Shown: positions 26,721-35,999, numbered from the stretch's first letter. The stretch is DNA of 64,000 nucleotides from Dokdonia donghaensis DSW-1 (GCF_001653755.1 NZ_CP015125.1:2613501-2677500); one strand, 5' to 3'. Translations and numbers: made by a program. The notes: generated by a model from the letters alone, not told the origin.

Positions 26721-28133
26721 ATGAAATATCACATCGCTCTTCTCTCATTACTTGTAGTATTTACAAGCAGTTGTATCTCTGAAGACAAAGACAAGGCAGA
26801 CGGAACATATATAGGTGGTGAGATTATCAACCCTGTACAGAGCTATGTACTTTTACGCAAAGGTGAGAAAGTCACAGACAGTATACCCCTTGACAGACGT
26901 AATAGATTTTTATACAAACTGGAGAATTTTGAAAGCGGCCTTTACCGCTTTGAGCACGGAGAACATCAGATTGTTCATATTGAAGAAGGAGACAGCATCT
27001 TGTTGCGTGTAAACACAAAAGAGTTTGACGAGTCTTTAAGCTTCTCTGGTTATGGTTCAGAAAAGAGTTCATTCCTCATAGATATGTACCTTCACTGGGA
27101 GTCTGAAAACAAAAACTTTAAAAGAAAATATCAAAAAAATCCAGAGAATTTTCAAAAGACATTAGACTCAATGTCTATTGTACATCAAGAAGAACTCAAT
27201 ACATTTTTGAACAATCCAGAAGCTACCTACTCTGAAGATTTTATAGATATTGCTAAGGCGGTTTCTAAAATGGACAATTTTCAGCGCAAGGAGCTTTACC
27301 CCTTTGCTCATTATGGCAAGGACAAACTGAATTTTATTGAAACGTTACCTGGAGACTTTTACCGCTTTCGCGAAAGCGTAGATATTAATAATCCTAACCT
27401 TGATGAGTTATACGGTTTTAGAAGATATCTGGGCTCGTATATAAATCATCTAAGCTTTTTGAGGTATGGTGACTCATCAAATTACGACCGTATGTCTTAC
27501 GTACACAATCACCACCAGATTGCGGTTATAGATAGTATTGTAAGTAATGAGCCACTTAAAGAACGTTTACTCTACCAGATGGCACGTATTTTTATTGCAA
27601 ACAGCAATAATTCTCAAGAAGTGGCAACCTTGTTTGATGAGATTAAAACGGTATCTTCTTCACAAGAAACAATAGCAGATATAGATGCCCTTTATGTAAA
27701 TAATAAAAGTATGGAGGCCGGTAATGTCATACCAGATGTTCTTATTGTAGACACAAACCTAGCAATGAACACGCTGTCTAGTCGCATTACAAAACCTACG
27801 GTACTATACTTCTGGTCTTATTTAAGAAAGTCACATATGAACAATTCTCATATAAAGGCTCAAGACCTTCAAAAAAAATATCCTGAGTTTAATTTTATTG
27901 CGATTAATGTGAATAAGGAACAAGACAAATGGTTACGTCATCTAGACAATAAGAATTATAATTCTCTTATGGAATATCAACTTGCAAAGCCCGTTTTAGG
28001 AAGAAAGCAACTTGTACTCAATGACATTAACAAGACTATAGTGCTAGATAGAAAAGGAGTAATTCTTAATAGCCACGCAAACATACACAGTCCAAAGTTT
28101 GAGAATGAGCTACTTGCCTATTTAAATCAATAG
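26721..28133 (+). CDS. thioredoxin-fold lipoprotein lacking the CxxC motif
   Basis: 470 residues with a lipoprotein signal (MKYHIALLSLLVVFTSSC). The N-terminal region (about 28-115) is beta-rich and resembles the DUF4369-like lead domain of Bacteroidota TlpA proteins. A helical middle follows, and the C-terminus (about 345-470) has a thioredoxin-like pattern: KPTVLYFWSYLRKSHMNNS, FNFIAINVNKEQDKW, TIVLDRKGVILN. The position of CxxC holds SYLRKS instead, so no dithiol chemistry is expected. It may be a binding or scaffold protein derived from a TlpA ancestor. The palindrome at 27363 encodes RFRES (215-219). Confidence 0.75.
   Translation: MKYHIALLSLLVVFTSSCISEDKDKADGTYIGGEIINPVQSYVLLRKGEKVTDSIPLDRRNRFLYKLENFESGLYRFEHGEHQIVHIEEGDSILLRVNTKEFDESLSFSGYGSEKSSFLIDMYLHWESENKNFKRKYQKNPENFQKTLDSMSIVHQEELNTFLNNPEATYSEDFIDIAKAVSKMDNFQRKELYPFAHYGKDKLNFIETLPGDFYRFRESVDINNPNLDELYGFRRYLGSYINHLSFLRYGDSSNYDRMSYVHNHHQIAVIDSIVSNEPLKERLLYQMARIFIANSNNSQEVATLFDEIKTVSSSQETIADIDALYVNNKSMEAGNVIPDVLIVDTNLAMNTLSSRITKPTVLYFWSYLRKSHMNNSHIKAQDLQKKYPEFNFIAINVNKEQDKWLRHLDNKNYNSLMEYQLAKPVLGRKQLVLNDINKTIVLDRKGVILNSHANIHSPKFENELLAYLNQ
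27363..27378. repeat. 16-bp palindrome, copy 10 (inside thioredoxin-fold lipoprotein gene)
   Basis: Exact copy, read as RFRES (residues 215-219). Confidence 0.95.
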
Positions 28134-28157
28134 ACCGACCACATATTAATCACATAT

Positions 28158-28190
28158 AAAAAAGCCTCCCTAATTAAGGAGGCTTTTTTT
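28158..28190. terminator. bidirectional terminator
   Basis: AAAAAAGCCTCC (28158-28169) pairs with GGAGGCTTTTTT (28178-28189), loop of 8 nt. It serves the convergent genes ending at 28133 and 28212. Confidence 0.92.
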
Positions 28191-28211
28191 ATGCTTAATA
28201 TTTGATGAGGC

Positions 28212-28868
28212 TTACTTGTTACCCTTCTCATAGTCTGCTAGAAACTTAGCAAGACCACTATCTGTAAGTGGGTGTCTTAATAATCCTTCTATAGAAGATA
28301 AAGGACCTGTCATAACATCTGCCCCTATTTTTGCACAATCTATTACGTGCATTGTGTGCCTTACTGAGGCAGCTAGAATTTGTGTATCAAACATATAGTT
28401 ATCATATATGTGACGTATCTCCGCTATAAGATTAAGTCCATCTGTAGAGATATCATCTAGTCTCCCTATAAATGGAGATACATATGTTGCACCAGCCTTT
28501 GCAGCAAGTAATGCTTGCCCGCAAGAAAATACGAGTGTACAGTTAGTACGTATTCCTTTATCTGAAAAATATTTTATAGCCTTAATACCATCCTTGATCA
28601 TAGGCACCTTAACGACAATTTGCTCGTGTAATGCAGCAAGCTCCTCCCCTTCCTTAATCATCTCATCATAAGTAGTAGAGATTACCTCTGCACTCACGTC
28701 TCCTGTAGCAATAGCACAGATATCCTTATAGTGTTGTAAGATATTCTCACGGCCTGTGATACCTTCTTTTGCCATAAGTGATGGATTTGTAGTTACCCCG
28801 TCAAGAACACCAAGGTCTTGCGCTTCTCTAATCTGGTCTAAGTTTGCGGTGTCTATAAAAAATTTCAT
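28212..28868 (-). CDS. fsa: fructose-6-phosphate aldolase / transaldolase-like enzyme
   Basis: 218 residues from the ATG at 28868 (MKFFIDTANLDQIREAQDLG), the family start; nine upstream codons are discarded. Short transaldolases of this length (TalC/FSA group) are single TIM barrels. Visible motifs: DGVTTNPSLMAKEG near 28-41, VVKVPMI with the Schiff-base lysine near 86, TNCTLVFS near 109, and SPFIGRLDD near 130. It catalyses either dihydroxyacetone transfer between sugars or aldol cleavage of fructose 6-phosphate; sequence alone does not separate these. Cytoplasmic. Two genes on the same strand lie upstream but with their own gaps. Confidence 0.92.
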   Translation of the reverse strand: MKFFIDTANLDQIREAQDLGVLDGVTTNPSLMAKEGITGRENILQHYKDICAIATGDVSAEVISTTYDEMIKEGEELAALHEQIVVKVPMIKDGIKAIKYFSDKGIRTNCTLVFSCGQALLAAKAGATYVSPFIGRLDDISTDGLNLIAEIRHIYDNYMFDTQILAASVRHTMHVIDCAKIGADVMTGPLSSIEGLLRHPLTDSGLAKFLADYEKGNK

Positions 28869-28948
28869 AGGTTTTTTTTTGTTGATTATACACAAATGTA
28901 GCTAAAAGTGATAAGTCGTTTCCCTTACAAGGATTAATTGTTTGTTAA

Positions 28949-29752
28949 CTACAAGCCGTAATGGTTGAGCAACAGTTGTTCATACCAAGTATCTGGCAGC
29001 ATACGCTTAAGTGCTATACTAAAACGTTGCATAAAAAACCCTACACGGTAATGCACTTTTGGATTTTTTGATTCCATAACGCGTTTTATGACTTTTGCCA
29101 TAATAGCGGTGTCCATTCCTTTATCTACGTGCTCATCCATAAGAGCTAGCGTGCTCTTATAATTATCTTTATAAGGTGAGTTATCTAGTACGGGAGCGTG
29201 ATATCTACCTGCAGCAATATTAGTTGCAAAATCTCCTGGCGCAACGGTAGTCATCTTCACATTAAACTCTTTAAGCTCCATACGGTATGCCTCTGTAGTG
29301 ATACCTAGTGCCCCTTTTGTAGCTGAGTAAATACCACGATATGGCAACCCCATATATCCAGCTATAGATGTAATATTTATAACCATACCAGAGCGCTGTG
29401 CTCGCATAGTAGGTAATACTGCTTTAATCACTTCTAGCGCGCCAAAGTAATTTGTTTCAAAAACACGTCTCGTCTCAGTATCTGGAGTTTCTTCAAGAGG
29501 TCCGGTTATGCCCATACCTGCATTATTTATAAGGTAGTCTATTTTACCTTCGGCTTTAAGAAGTGTGGCTACGGCTGCAGTTATGGTTTCTGGCTTTGTT
29601 ACATCCAGGGCTAGCATATGCACGCCTTGCTCAGTGCTATTTTTAGGATTACGGCTTGTACCATAGACTGTGTATGAATGATTTACTAAAAACTGTGCGA
29701 TGGCTTGTCCTATACCTGAAGAGGCACCGGTGATTAAAACTACTTTTGACAT
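28949..29752 (-). CDS. short-chain dehydrogenase/reductase
   Basis: 267 residues, classical SDR. The Rossmann motif TGASSGIG is at residues 8-15, NNAGMG near 89, the serine of INITSIAG near 126, and the catalytic YSATK near 139-143. The C-terminal part (about 190-267) is longer than the minimal family and includes FFMQRFSIALKRMLPDTW, a lipid- or membrane-facing type of helix. Substrate unknown; NADP preference is likely for this subtype but unproven. Cytoplasmic. The thioredoxin gene lies upstream on the same strand, separated by a terminator. Confidence 0.9.
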   Translation of the reverse strand: MSKVVLITGASSGIGQAIAQFLVNHSYTVYGTSRNPKNSTEQGVHMLALDVTKPETITAAVATLLKAEGKIDYLINNAGMGITGPLEETPDTETRRVFETNYFGALEVIKAVLPTMRAQRSGMVINITSIAGYMGLPYRGIYSATKGALGITTEAYRMELKEFNVKMTTVAPGDFATNIAAGRYHAPVLDNSPYKDNYKSTLALMDEHVDKGMDTAIMAKVIKRVMESKNPKVHYRVGFFMQRFSIALKRMLPDTWYEQLLLNHYGL

Positions 29753-29846
29753 ATATTATTTTAGAGTGGGTCAAAGATAAGAAGATATCACCTTTACAGA
29801 TACCTTCGTCTTAAATTACTAAGGAAGCGTTTATGGGGTGTTATTA

Positions 29847-29862
29847 CGCTTTCGCGAAAGCG
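29847..29862. repeat. 16-bp palindrome, copy 11 (intergenic)
   Basis: Exact copy in the gap between the SDR and thioredoxin genes, immediately beside a terminator hairpin (29864-29895). Confidence 0.95.
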
Positions 29863-29863
29863 C

Positions 29864-29895
29864 AAAAAAAAGCGTCCAATTACTTGAACGCTTTT
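29864..29895 (-). terminator. terminator of the thioredoxin gene
   Basis: Read on the minus strand: AAAAGCGT (29895-29888), a 12-nt spacer, ACGCTTTT (29875-29868), then more Ts (29867-29864). Its arms are unrelated to the palindrome next to it. Confidence 0.75.
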
Positions 29896-29919
29896 AAAAT
29901 AATTTCTTTTGTAACACTA

Positions 29920-30363
29920 TTATAAGCGACGTGCTTTATCAAAAAACGCGTAGTACGGTGCTGTGTCTCGTAGCATACTGTATCCAGACACCTCATCTTT
30001 TCTTCTTCCATTTGCATCTAGCAATAGTACGGTAGGGAAAGACTTGTCTCTATTATACTTGTCCTGCAGCTTCATATTTTTCTTTTTCTGCTCTGGTGTA
30101 ATTATGTCTTCTCTAAAAGGGATATCTATCTCAAGTAGCACAAAGTCGTCTGCCTGCTGGATAAATTTATCTGTTTCCCAAAGATCTTTTTTAAGCATTT
30201 TGCACGGGCCGCACCAGTCACTTCCTGTAAAATACATTAAGATAGGCTTACCTTGACGCTGTGCTACTTTTTTTGCTTTATCAAAATCTGTGTACCATTT
30301 TGCCTGCTGCGCTTGCATAGTCGCTGCCGAAATGAGTAGTAAAAAGACGATGAGTTTTTTCAT
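29920..30363 (-). CDS. secreted thioredoxin-family protein
   Basis: 147 residues with a signal peptide (MKKLIVFLLLISAATMQAQQ). A single thioredoxin domain with the active site DWCGPC at 49-54, in the GSDWCGPCKMLKKDLW context of the DsbD-gamma/thioredoxin_7 type, and cis-Pro in SFPTVLLLD near 116. It likely reduces or isomerises disulfides in periplasmic proteins, or is a soluble partner of a DsbD-like system. Monocistronic, with a palindrome copy and a terminator downstream. Confidence 0.9.
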   Translation of the reverse strand: MKKLIVFLLLISAATMQAQQAKWYTDFDKAKKVAQRQGKPILMYFTGSDWCGPCKMLKKDLWETDKFIQQADDFVLLEIDIPFREDIITPEQKKKNMKLQDKYNRDKSFPTVLLLDANGRRKDEVSGYSMLRDTAPYYAFFDKARRL

Positions 30364-30459
30364 TATAGTTGTTTTAGGGCTGTTGCAAATTTAAAAACTT
30401 CTAGAAATAAACAACAATCTTGCCACAATATTGTAATTGCCTACAATTTACAAAACATA

Positions 30460-31092
30460 CTATAATTCTAAAACTGCATTTGCAATAGGTTTTCTCACCT
30501 TCTTTAAAGAAGAAAACATATCATCTTCTGCCCTATACCCTACTGGCATTACGAGTACTGGTTGTATACCGTGTTTATCAAGGTCAAGTGCCTCGCTGTA
30601 ACCTTCTGGAGAAAAACCTTCCATAGGGCAGGCGTCAATCTCTTCAAGCGCACAAACGGTAAGTAAATTACCCATAGCAAGATATGCTTGCTTTGTCGCC
30701 CAGAGATGATTATCTGCAACACTTACGTTTTTAAAATGGTCTAATAGATAATCTTTAAAAGGTTTTAGAACCTCGTCTGGTGTGCTGCGTGTGGCCTTGA
30801 CATTATTAAAGTAATCTTCTACATAGGTGCCATCTACGTTTTTTTCTATACAAAATACTAGTACGTGAGAGGCATCTGCCACCTGTTGCTGGTTCATTGT
30901 TACAGGTACTAAAACCTCTTGCTGCTGTTTATCACTTATTATCACAAGTCTTACGGGCTGCAGGCCAAAACTTGTGGCCGTAAGATTAAAGGCATTTTTT
31001 AAAATATCTATTTGAGCGATAGATAGCATACGCTTGTTATCAAACTTTTTAGTCGCATACCTCCATTTTAAAGCTTCTATTACTTGTAGCAT
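30460..31092 (-). CDS. NAD(P)H-dependent nitroreductase family oxidoreductase
   Basis: 210 residues from the ATG at 31092 (MLQVIEALKWRYATKKFD), which matches NfsB-type starts; 12 upstream codons are discarded. FMN-binding nitroreductase fold: RYATKKFD near 8-15, SFGLQPVRLVII near 41, AYLAMGNLLTVCALEEIDACPMEGF near 138-162, and PVGYRAEDD near 187. It reduces quinones, nitro compounds or flavins with NAD(P)H in the cytoplasm; the physiological substrate is unknown. It diverges from the thioesterase gene with 90 nt between starts. Confidence 0.92.
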   Translation of the reverse strand: MLQVIEALKWRYATKKFDNKRMLSIAQIDILKNAFNLTATSFGLQPVRLVIISDKQQQEVLVPVTMNQQQVADASHVLVFCIEKNVDGTYVEDYFNNVKATRSTPDEVLKPFKDYLLDHFKNVSVADNHLWATKQAYLAMGNLLTVCALEEIDACPMEGFSPEGYSEALDLDKHGIQPVLVMPVGYRAEDDMFSSLKKVRKPIANAVLEL

Positions 31093-31182
31093 TTGTTCTG
31101 TTTTTAGACCTTGCAAAGATACAGACACAAGGCTGCATATCTAGTATGTTATGCAGTAAGAATTACTAAGTCACATCTACCT

Positions 31183-31578
31183 ATGCTTACAGTACAACAA
31201 CGTATTAAAGAAAGTGAGACACGCATCTTTAAAGCGGTTTTCCCTAATACGACTAATCATTATGACACTCTTTTTGGAGGTACCGCATTACATATGATGG
31301 ATGAGGCTGCTTTTATATGTGCAACACGTTTTAGCCGTAAGAAAGTAGTAACTATATCTACAGATAAAATAGATTTTACAAAGGCAATTCCAGAAGGTAC
31401 CATTGTAGAACTTATTGCTCAGGTGGAAACTGTGGGCAATACAAGCTGTGTGGTACGCGTTGAGATTTACAAAGAAGATATGTATAGCTATGATCGCGAG
31501 CTAGCTGTTGCAGGCAAATTTACTTTTGTCGCTATAAATGATGACAAGAAACCTATTACTATTATTGATAAGGCCTAG
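31183..31578 (+). CDS. acyl-CoA thioesterase, hotdog fold
   Basis: 131 residues from the ATG at 31183 (MLTVQQRIKESETRIFKAVFP). YciA/BACH-type hotdog: HYDTLFGGTALHMMDEAAFICATRFS near 22-47, containing the GG-x-hydrophobic-MDEAA active-site helix with catalytic Asp, and KIDFTKAIPEGTIVELIA near 60. It hydrolyses acyl-CoA in the cytoplasm. Its TAG overlaps the GTG of the next gene by one base, so the two are translationally coupled. Confidence 0.92.
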   Translation: MLTVQQRIKESETRIFKAVFPNTTNHYDTLFGGTALHMMDEAAFICATRFSRKKVVTISTDKIDFTKAIPEGTIVELIAQVETVGNTSCVVRVEIYKEDMYSYDRELAVAGKFTFVAINDDKKPITIIDKA

Positions 31579-32246
31579 TGAGAAAAATTATTAAGAAAAT
31601 AACCATTCTACTCTTTGCTTTTTTGGCACTGCTTGCTTGTGGGATATTTATACTCTCTGGCCACGTTAAATCCAGCACTAAAGTTCAAACTTATAATAAC
31701 ATTTCCGAGGTGCCTCAAGCTTATACAGTTATCGTACTAGGTGCTAGTGTGAGATCTAACGGAGATCTATCTACTATGCTAGAAGATAGGGTCTCGAGCG
31801 CGCTCTCGCTTTATCGCGCGGGTAAAGTGTCTAGATTTTTACTCTCTGGAGATAATGGTACAAAATCTTATAATGAGCCTAAGGCTATGCAACAGTACCT
31901 TATTAACCAAGGAGTGCCAGAAGAAGATATATTTTTAGATTATGCAGGTTTTGACACCTATGATAGTATGTATCGAGCAAGCTCTGTTTTTAATGTAAAG
32001 GAAGCTATTGTAGTAACTCAAAAGTTTCACCTACCTCGAGCACTTTTTATTGCAAATAGATTAGGTCTTGACTATTACGGCTTTATAGGAGATAAACATA
32101 TTTACCAGCGTGAGAATGCTAATAAGAGCAGAGAACTTCTAGCAAATGTAAAAGCTTACCTAGAGTTAGGCATAAGTAAAGAGCCTACCTATCTAGGAGC
32201 AAAAATCCCAATAGATGGGCCTCCTCAATCTACATACTCAGATTAA
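31578..32246 (+). CDS. SanA/YdcF-type (DUF218) membrane protein
   Basis: 222 residues with a GTG start overlapping the thioesterase stop. One N-terminal membrane helix (about 8-26) and a DUF218 domain: YTVIVLGASVRSNGDLS near 49, LLSGDNG near 92, and KEAIVVTQKFHLPRALFIANRLGLD near 143. This pattern matches SanA, an envelope protein linked in enterobacteria to vancomycin exclusion at high temperature, possibly acting on lipid or peptidoglycan intermediates. The biochemical activity is not settled. It lies upstream of the gliding gene gldFG on the same strand. Confidence 0.88.
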   Translation: MRKIIKKITILLFAFLALLACGIFILSGHVKSSTKVQTYNNISEVPQAYTVIVLGASVRSNGDLSTMLEDRVSSALSLYRAGKVSRFLLSGDNGTKSYNEPKAMQQYLINQGVPEEDIFLDYAGFDTYDSMYRASSVFNVKEAIVVTQKFHLPRALFIANRLGLDYYGFIGDKHIYQRENANKSRELLANVKAYLELGISKEPTYLGAKIPIDGPPQSTYSD

Positions 32247-32302
32247 AATGTATTTCAAAAATTAAAAAATCTACTGTAGTTTTACTCAAAAAAAGTAACC
32301 CA

Positions 32303-34732
32303 TTGTACGCAATATTAAAAAAGGAAATCACCACATTTTTCTCCTCACCTATAGGCTACTTAGTCGTAGGGTTGTTTCTAGTGGTCACAGGATTATTTTT
32401 ATGGGTTTTTGAAGGAGAATTTAATATTCCTAACTCAGGCTTTGCAGACCTTGCGCCATTTTTTCTTATTGCCCCGTGGATGTTTACTTTCCTTATTCCT
32501 GCGGTAACAATGCGCAGTTTTAGTGAAGAAAAAAAAGCAGGAACCCTAGAATTATTACTCACAAAACCCATTACTACACTACAACTTACGCTAGGTAAAT
32601 ATCTAGGTGCTTACAGCCTCATACTTATTGCTATTATACCTACGTTAATGTATGTGCTCGCTATATATATGCTAGGTAATCCCGTAGGTAATCTGGACGT
32701 AGGTGTAACCATAGGGTCATATGCTGGACTTATACTACTTGCCAGTATTTATACGGCATTAGGAATATTTATATCTGCCTGTACTAGTAATCAAATTGTT
32801 GCCTTTATTGCATCAGTAGCGCTTTGTTTTTTTCTCTATTTTGGAATTGAAGGTATCGCAGCCTACAGTAGCCTAGAGGGTACTATAACCTTCTTATCAA
32901 GCTTAAGTATTAAATCACATTATGAAAGTATAAGTAGAGGAGTCATAGACACGAGAGACCTAATCTATTTTATAAGTGTAACTGCATTTTTTATCATACT
33001 CACGATATGGAGATTGCAAAAAAACCAGTACACTTACGTGAAAAAAATCTCTAACATAGCGCAACCGCTGCTCTTGTTTATAGGGTTACTATTTATAAAT
33101 TATGCAGGTTCACTTGCACATAAACGTTATGACTTAACTCAAGATAATAGGTATACCATAAGCCCGCCTACAAAGGAATTATTAGACCAAATTAAAAGTC
33201 CGCTTATCATAGATGTTTTTCTTGAAGGAGATTTTCCTGCAGAATTTAAAAAGCTTCAGAACGAGACCCGCTACCTACTTGAAGAAATGCAGGCTCACAA
33301 TCCTAATATTTACTTTGAGTTTTCAAACCCTGTAGAGCCTGGCGAAACGACCGCTCAAGTAGCAGGGCAGTTTAACGAGTTTGGAATGACCACGATACCG
33401 CTTAAAGTAAAACAAGACGGTAAGGAGACTACTCAAACTATTTTCCCCTGGGCTACTATTAATTTTAATGGTAAAGCCGTTCCTGTTTCTTTAGTAAAAA
33501 ATGTGGTAGGATCGTCACCAGAACAGCTGGTTTATGCCTCAATTCAAAATCTTGAGTATGCCTTTGCAGAGGGGCTTAATATCTCTTTAAATGCAAAGAC
33601 TAAGCGCATAGCAGTACTACGAGATAATGATGAATTACCAGATGCAAAAATTGCAGATATGTTTCGTAAGCTGGGCGATACTTATAATATTGCACCCTTC
33701 CCAATGGAGGTGGCAAACCAAGACCCAGAAAAAGCACTAAAAGCCTTACAAAACACCTTTGACCTCGTAGTTATCGCAAAGCCTACAAAGGCATTTACAG
33801 AGCAACAAAAATATGTGATAGATCAATATATTATAAACGGCGGCAACAGCCTCTGGATGCTCGATGCTGTGGCAATAGAAGATGATAGTCTGCGTAATGA
33901 TGCAGGTAAAACAGTTGCATTTCCTAGAGATCTCAATCTGGACGATCAACTCTTTAAGTATGGTGTACGCATTAATCCCTCACTAGTGGTAGACCTCTAC
34001 TCTGCCCCGCTAAGTGTAGCATCTGGAGAAGGAAGTGAGTCACAATACATACAACTACCGTGGTTATACAGACCACAGGTACCTAGCCTTAACACCCACC
34101 CTATAAATACTAATATTGAAAAACCGGTACGCTTTAACTACGCAAACCCAATAGAACTTCTTGAGTCTAGTAATGAACTCTCAAAAACAGTATTATTACA
34201 ATCTAGCATCTATACAAAGGTAGAAGCAACTCCAAGAGAAATTGCACTTGCACAAGTAGATATAGAACCTCAGGAGGCAGATTTTCAAGCCGGACAACAG
34301 CCTTTAGCAGTGCTAGTAGAAGGTGCATTTTCTTCGGTATTTACAAATCGTGTGTTGCCAGATGGAAGTGATAAAGAACGCTTTCGCGAAAGCGCAACAA
34401 ACCCCTCAAAACTCATACTCATATCTGATGGTGACATTATAGCAAACGAACTAGATAGCCGCGGGCAACCACTGGAATTAGGCTTTGACTACTACACAAG
34501 AACCAGCTATGGTAACAAAGAGTTTTTGCTTAATGCGGTTAATTACCTGCTCGATGATAATGGTCTTATTAACATAAGAAGTAAAGAAATTGCCCTTCCA
34601 TTTATAGACTCCCAGAAAGTTTCAAAAGAGATTACCACGTGGCAAGTCTTGACCATTGGGCTTCCGCTTGTGATACTACTTATTTTTGGCGTCATATATA
34701 CTGCAATAAGAAAGCGCCGTTACGCCCGCTAG
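32303..34732 (+). CDS. gldFG: fused gliding-motility ABC transporter subunits GldF-GldG
   Basis: 809 residues, TTG start at 32303 (no in-frame ATG between it and the upstream stop; the start MYAILKKEITTFFSSPIGYLV matches GldF). Residues 1-240 are a GldF permease with six membrane segments (PIGYLVVGLFLVVTGLFLWVF, AGLILLASIYTALGIFISA). Without a stop the frame continues into GldG: a membrane helix near 253-270, HKRYDLTQDNRYTISPPTKELL near 274-295, a large periplasmic part, and a C-terminal membrane helix near 780-800. GldF, GldG and the ATPase GldA form a complex needed for gliding in Flavobacterium. In that model gldF and gldG are separate genes. The palindrome at 34379 encodes RFRES (693-697). 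Confidence 0.93.
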   Translation: MYAILKKEITTFFSSPIGYLVVGLFLVVTGLFLWVFEGEFNIPNSGFADLAPFFLIAPWMFTFLIPAVTMRSFSEEKKAGTLELLLTKPITTLQLTLGKYLGAYSLILIAIIPTLMYVLAIYMLGNPVGNLDVGVTIGSYAGLILLASIYTALGIFISACTSNQIVAFIASVALCFFLYFGIEGIAAYSSLEGTITFLSSLSIKSHYESISRGVIDTRDLIYFISVTAFFIILTIWRLQKNQYTYVKKISNIAQPLLLFIGLLFINYAGSLAHKRYDLTQDNRYTISPPTKELLDQIKSPLIIDVFLEGDFPAEFKKLQNETRYLLEEMQAHNPNIYFEFSNPVEPGETTAQVAGQFNEFGMTTIPLKVKQDGKETTQTIFPWATINFNGKAVPVSLVKNVVGSSPEQLVYASIQNLEYAFAEGLNISLNAKTKRIAVLRDNDELPDAKIADMFRKLGDTYNIAPFPMEVANQDPEKALKALQNTFDLVVIAKPTKAFTEQQKYVIDQYIINGGNSLWMLDAVAIEDDSLRNDAGKTVAFPRDLNLDDQLFKYGVRINPSLVVDLYSAPLSVASGEGSESQYIQLPWLYRPQVPSLNTHPINTNIEKPVRFNYANPIELLESSNELSKTVLLQSSIYTKVEATPREIALAQVDIEPQEADFQAGQQPLAVLVEGAFSSVFTNRVLPDGSDKERFRESATNPSKLILISDGDIIANELDSRGQPLELGFDYYTRTSYGNKEFLLNAVNYLLDDNGLINIRSKEIALPFIDSQKVSKEITTWQVLTIGLPLVILLIFGVIYTAIRKRRYAR
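34379..34394. repeat. 16-bp palindrome, copy 12 (inside gldFG)
   Basis: Exact copy, read as RFRES (residues 693-697) in the GldG periplasmic part. Confidence 0.95.
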
Positions 34733-34771
34733 ATGTTGATAAGTTAATTTCTAAAGCCGTCGCATTTCAAA

Positions 34772-34779
34772 TATATTTG
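34772..34779 (+). promoter_or_regulatory. -7 box of a dnaN promoter
   Basis: TATATTTG is a perfect -7 element, 72 nt before the dnaN ATG. At the -33 distance there is TTT rather than TTG (34748-34750), so the promoter may be weak or regulated. Confidence 0.45.
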
Positions 34780-34851
34780 TAAGTAGTGTGCAGGTAATTT
34801 ATTGCATCACTTTATATTCAATTTTCTTGCATAGCAAAACCTAATAATACT

Positions 34852-35970
34852 ATGAAATTTATAGTCTCTAGCTCTTACCTTCTCAAACAACTACAAGTGT
34901 TGGGAGGGGTGATTAATAATAGCAACACATTACCTATACTAGATAATTTTCTTTTTGAACTTGATGGTAACGCCCTTACGGTTTCGGCATCAGATTTAGA
35001 AACTACAATGACTTCAAAACTTGATGTAGAATCTAGTGATAATGGGGCTATTGCATTACCAGCGCGTTTGTTACTAGACACGCTTAAAACATTTCCTGAG
35101 CAACCCCTAACTTTTACTCAGCACGAAAATAACACCATAGAGATAAGCTCTAACCACGGTAAATATGCTCTAGCATATGCAGATGGTGCAGAGTTTCCTA
35201 ATGCCGTATCACTAGAAGATCCTAGTGTGGTAAAAATACCTGGAAGCGTGCTTGCTACGGCTATAAGTAACACCATATTTGCAACAGGTAATGACGATTT
35301 ACGCCCAGTGATGAGCGGCGTTTTCTTTCAGTTTGCGACAGATGGTTTAACCTTTGTAGCTACAGATGCTCATAAGCTTGTAAAGTATGGTCGTACAGAT
35401 GTTGTAGCATCACAGGCAGCAGAGTTTATTATGCCTAAAAAGCCACTTAACTTACTTAAAGGAATCCTCTCTACGTCTGACGATGAGATATCTGTAGAGT
35501 ACAACGAGAGCAATGCAAAATTTACTTTTGATAACGTAGAGCTTGTATGTAGACTTATAGATGGTAAATACCCTAACTATGAGGCCGTAATACCTAAGGA
35601 AAACCCAAATAGACTTACTATAGACCGCAACCAGTTTTTAAACTCTGTGCGTCGTGTATCTATTTTCTCAAATAAAACAACACACCAGATACGTCTTAAA
35701 ATTGCTGGAGCAGAACTTAACATCTCTGCCGAAGATATAGACTACAGCAACAAGGCAGAAGAGAGACTTACTTGTGATTATCAAGGTGATGATATGCAAA
35801 TAGGTTTTAACTCAAGATTCTTAACAGAGATGCTTAATAATATGAATGCAAATGATGTTTCTCTAGAGATGTCACTTCCTAATAGAGCAGGTATCTTAAC
35901 TCCAGTAGATGGTCTTGATGAAGGTGAGCAAGTAACAATGCTTGTAATGCCAGTAATGCTTAACAACTAA
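34852..35970 (+). CDS. dnaN: DNA polymerase III sliding clamp (beta subunit)
   Basis: 372 residues, the normal clamp length. Three repeated beta-clamp domains are seen (about 1-120, 128-245, 250-372). Recognisable segments: NTLPILDNFLFEL near 25-37, the second-domain VMSGVFFQF and FVATDAHKLVKY, and the C-terminal end ILTPVDGLDEGEQVTMLVMPVML, whose last residues form the binding cleft for polymerase and mismatch-repair peptides. The ATG start is unambiguous. dnaN is not next to dnaA or an origin here; in Flavobacteriia it commonly follows gldF/gldG. A terminator follows. Confidence 0.97.
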   Translation: MKFIVSSSYLLKQLQVLGGVINNSNTLPILDNFLFELDGNALTVSASDLETTMTSKLDVESSDNGAIALPARLLLDTLKTFPEQPLTFTQHENNTIEISSNHGKYALAYADGAEFPNAVSLEDPSVVKIPGSVLATAISNTIFATGNDDLRPVMSGVFFQFATDGLTFVATDAHKLVKYGRTDVVASQAAEFIMPKKPLNLLKGILSTSDDEISVEYNESNAKFTFDNVELVCRLIDGKYPNYEAVIPKENPNRLTIDRNQFLNSVRRVSIFSNKTTHQIRLKIAGAELNISAEDIDYSNKAEERLTCDYQGDDMQIGFNSRFLTEMLNNMNANDVSLEMSLPNRAGILTPVDGLDEGEQVTMLVMPVMLNN

Positions 35971-35999
35971 GAGACTTACATCTCATAAAGTAATACCAT

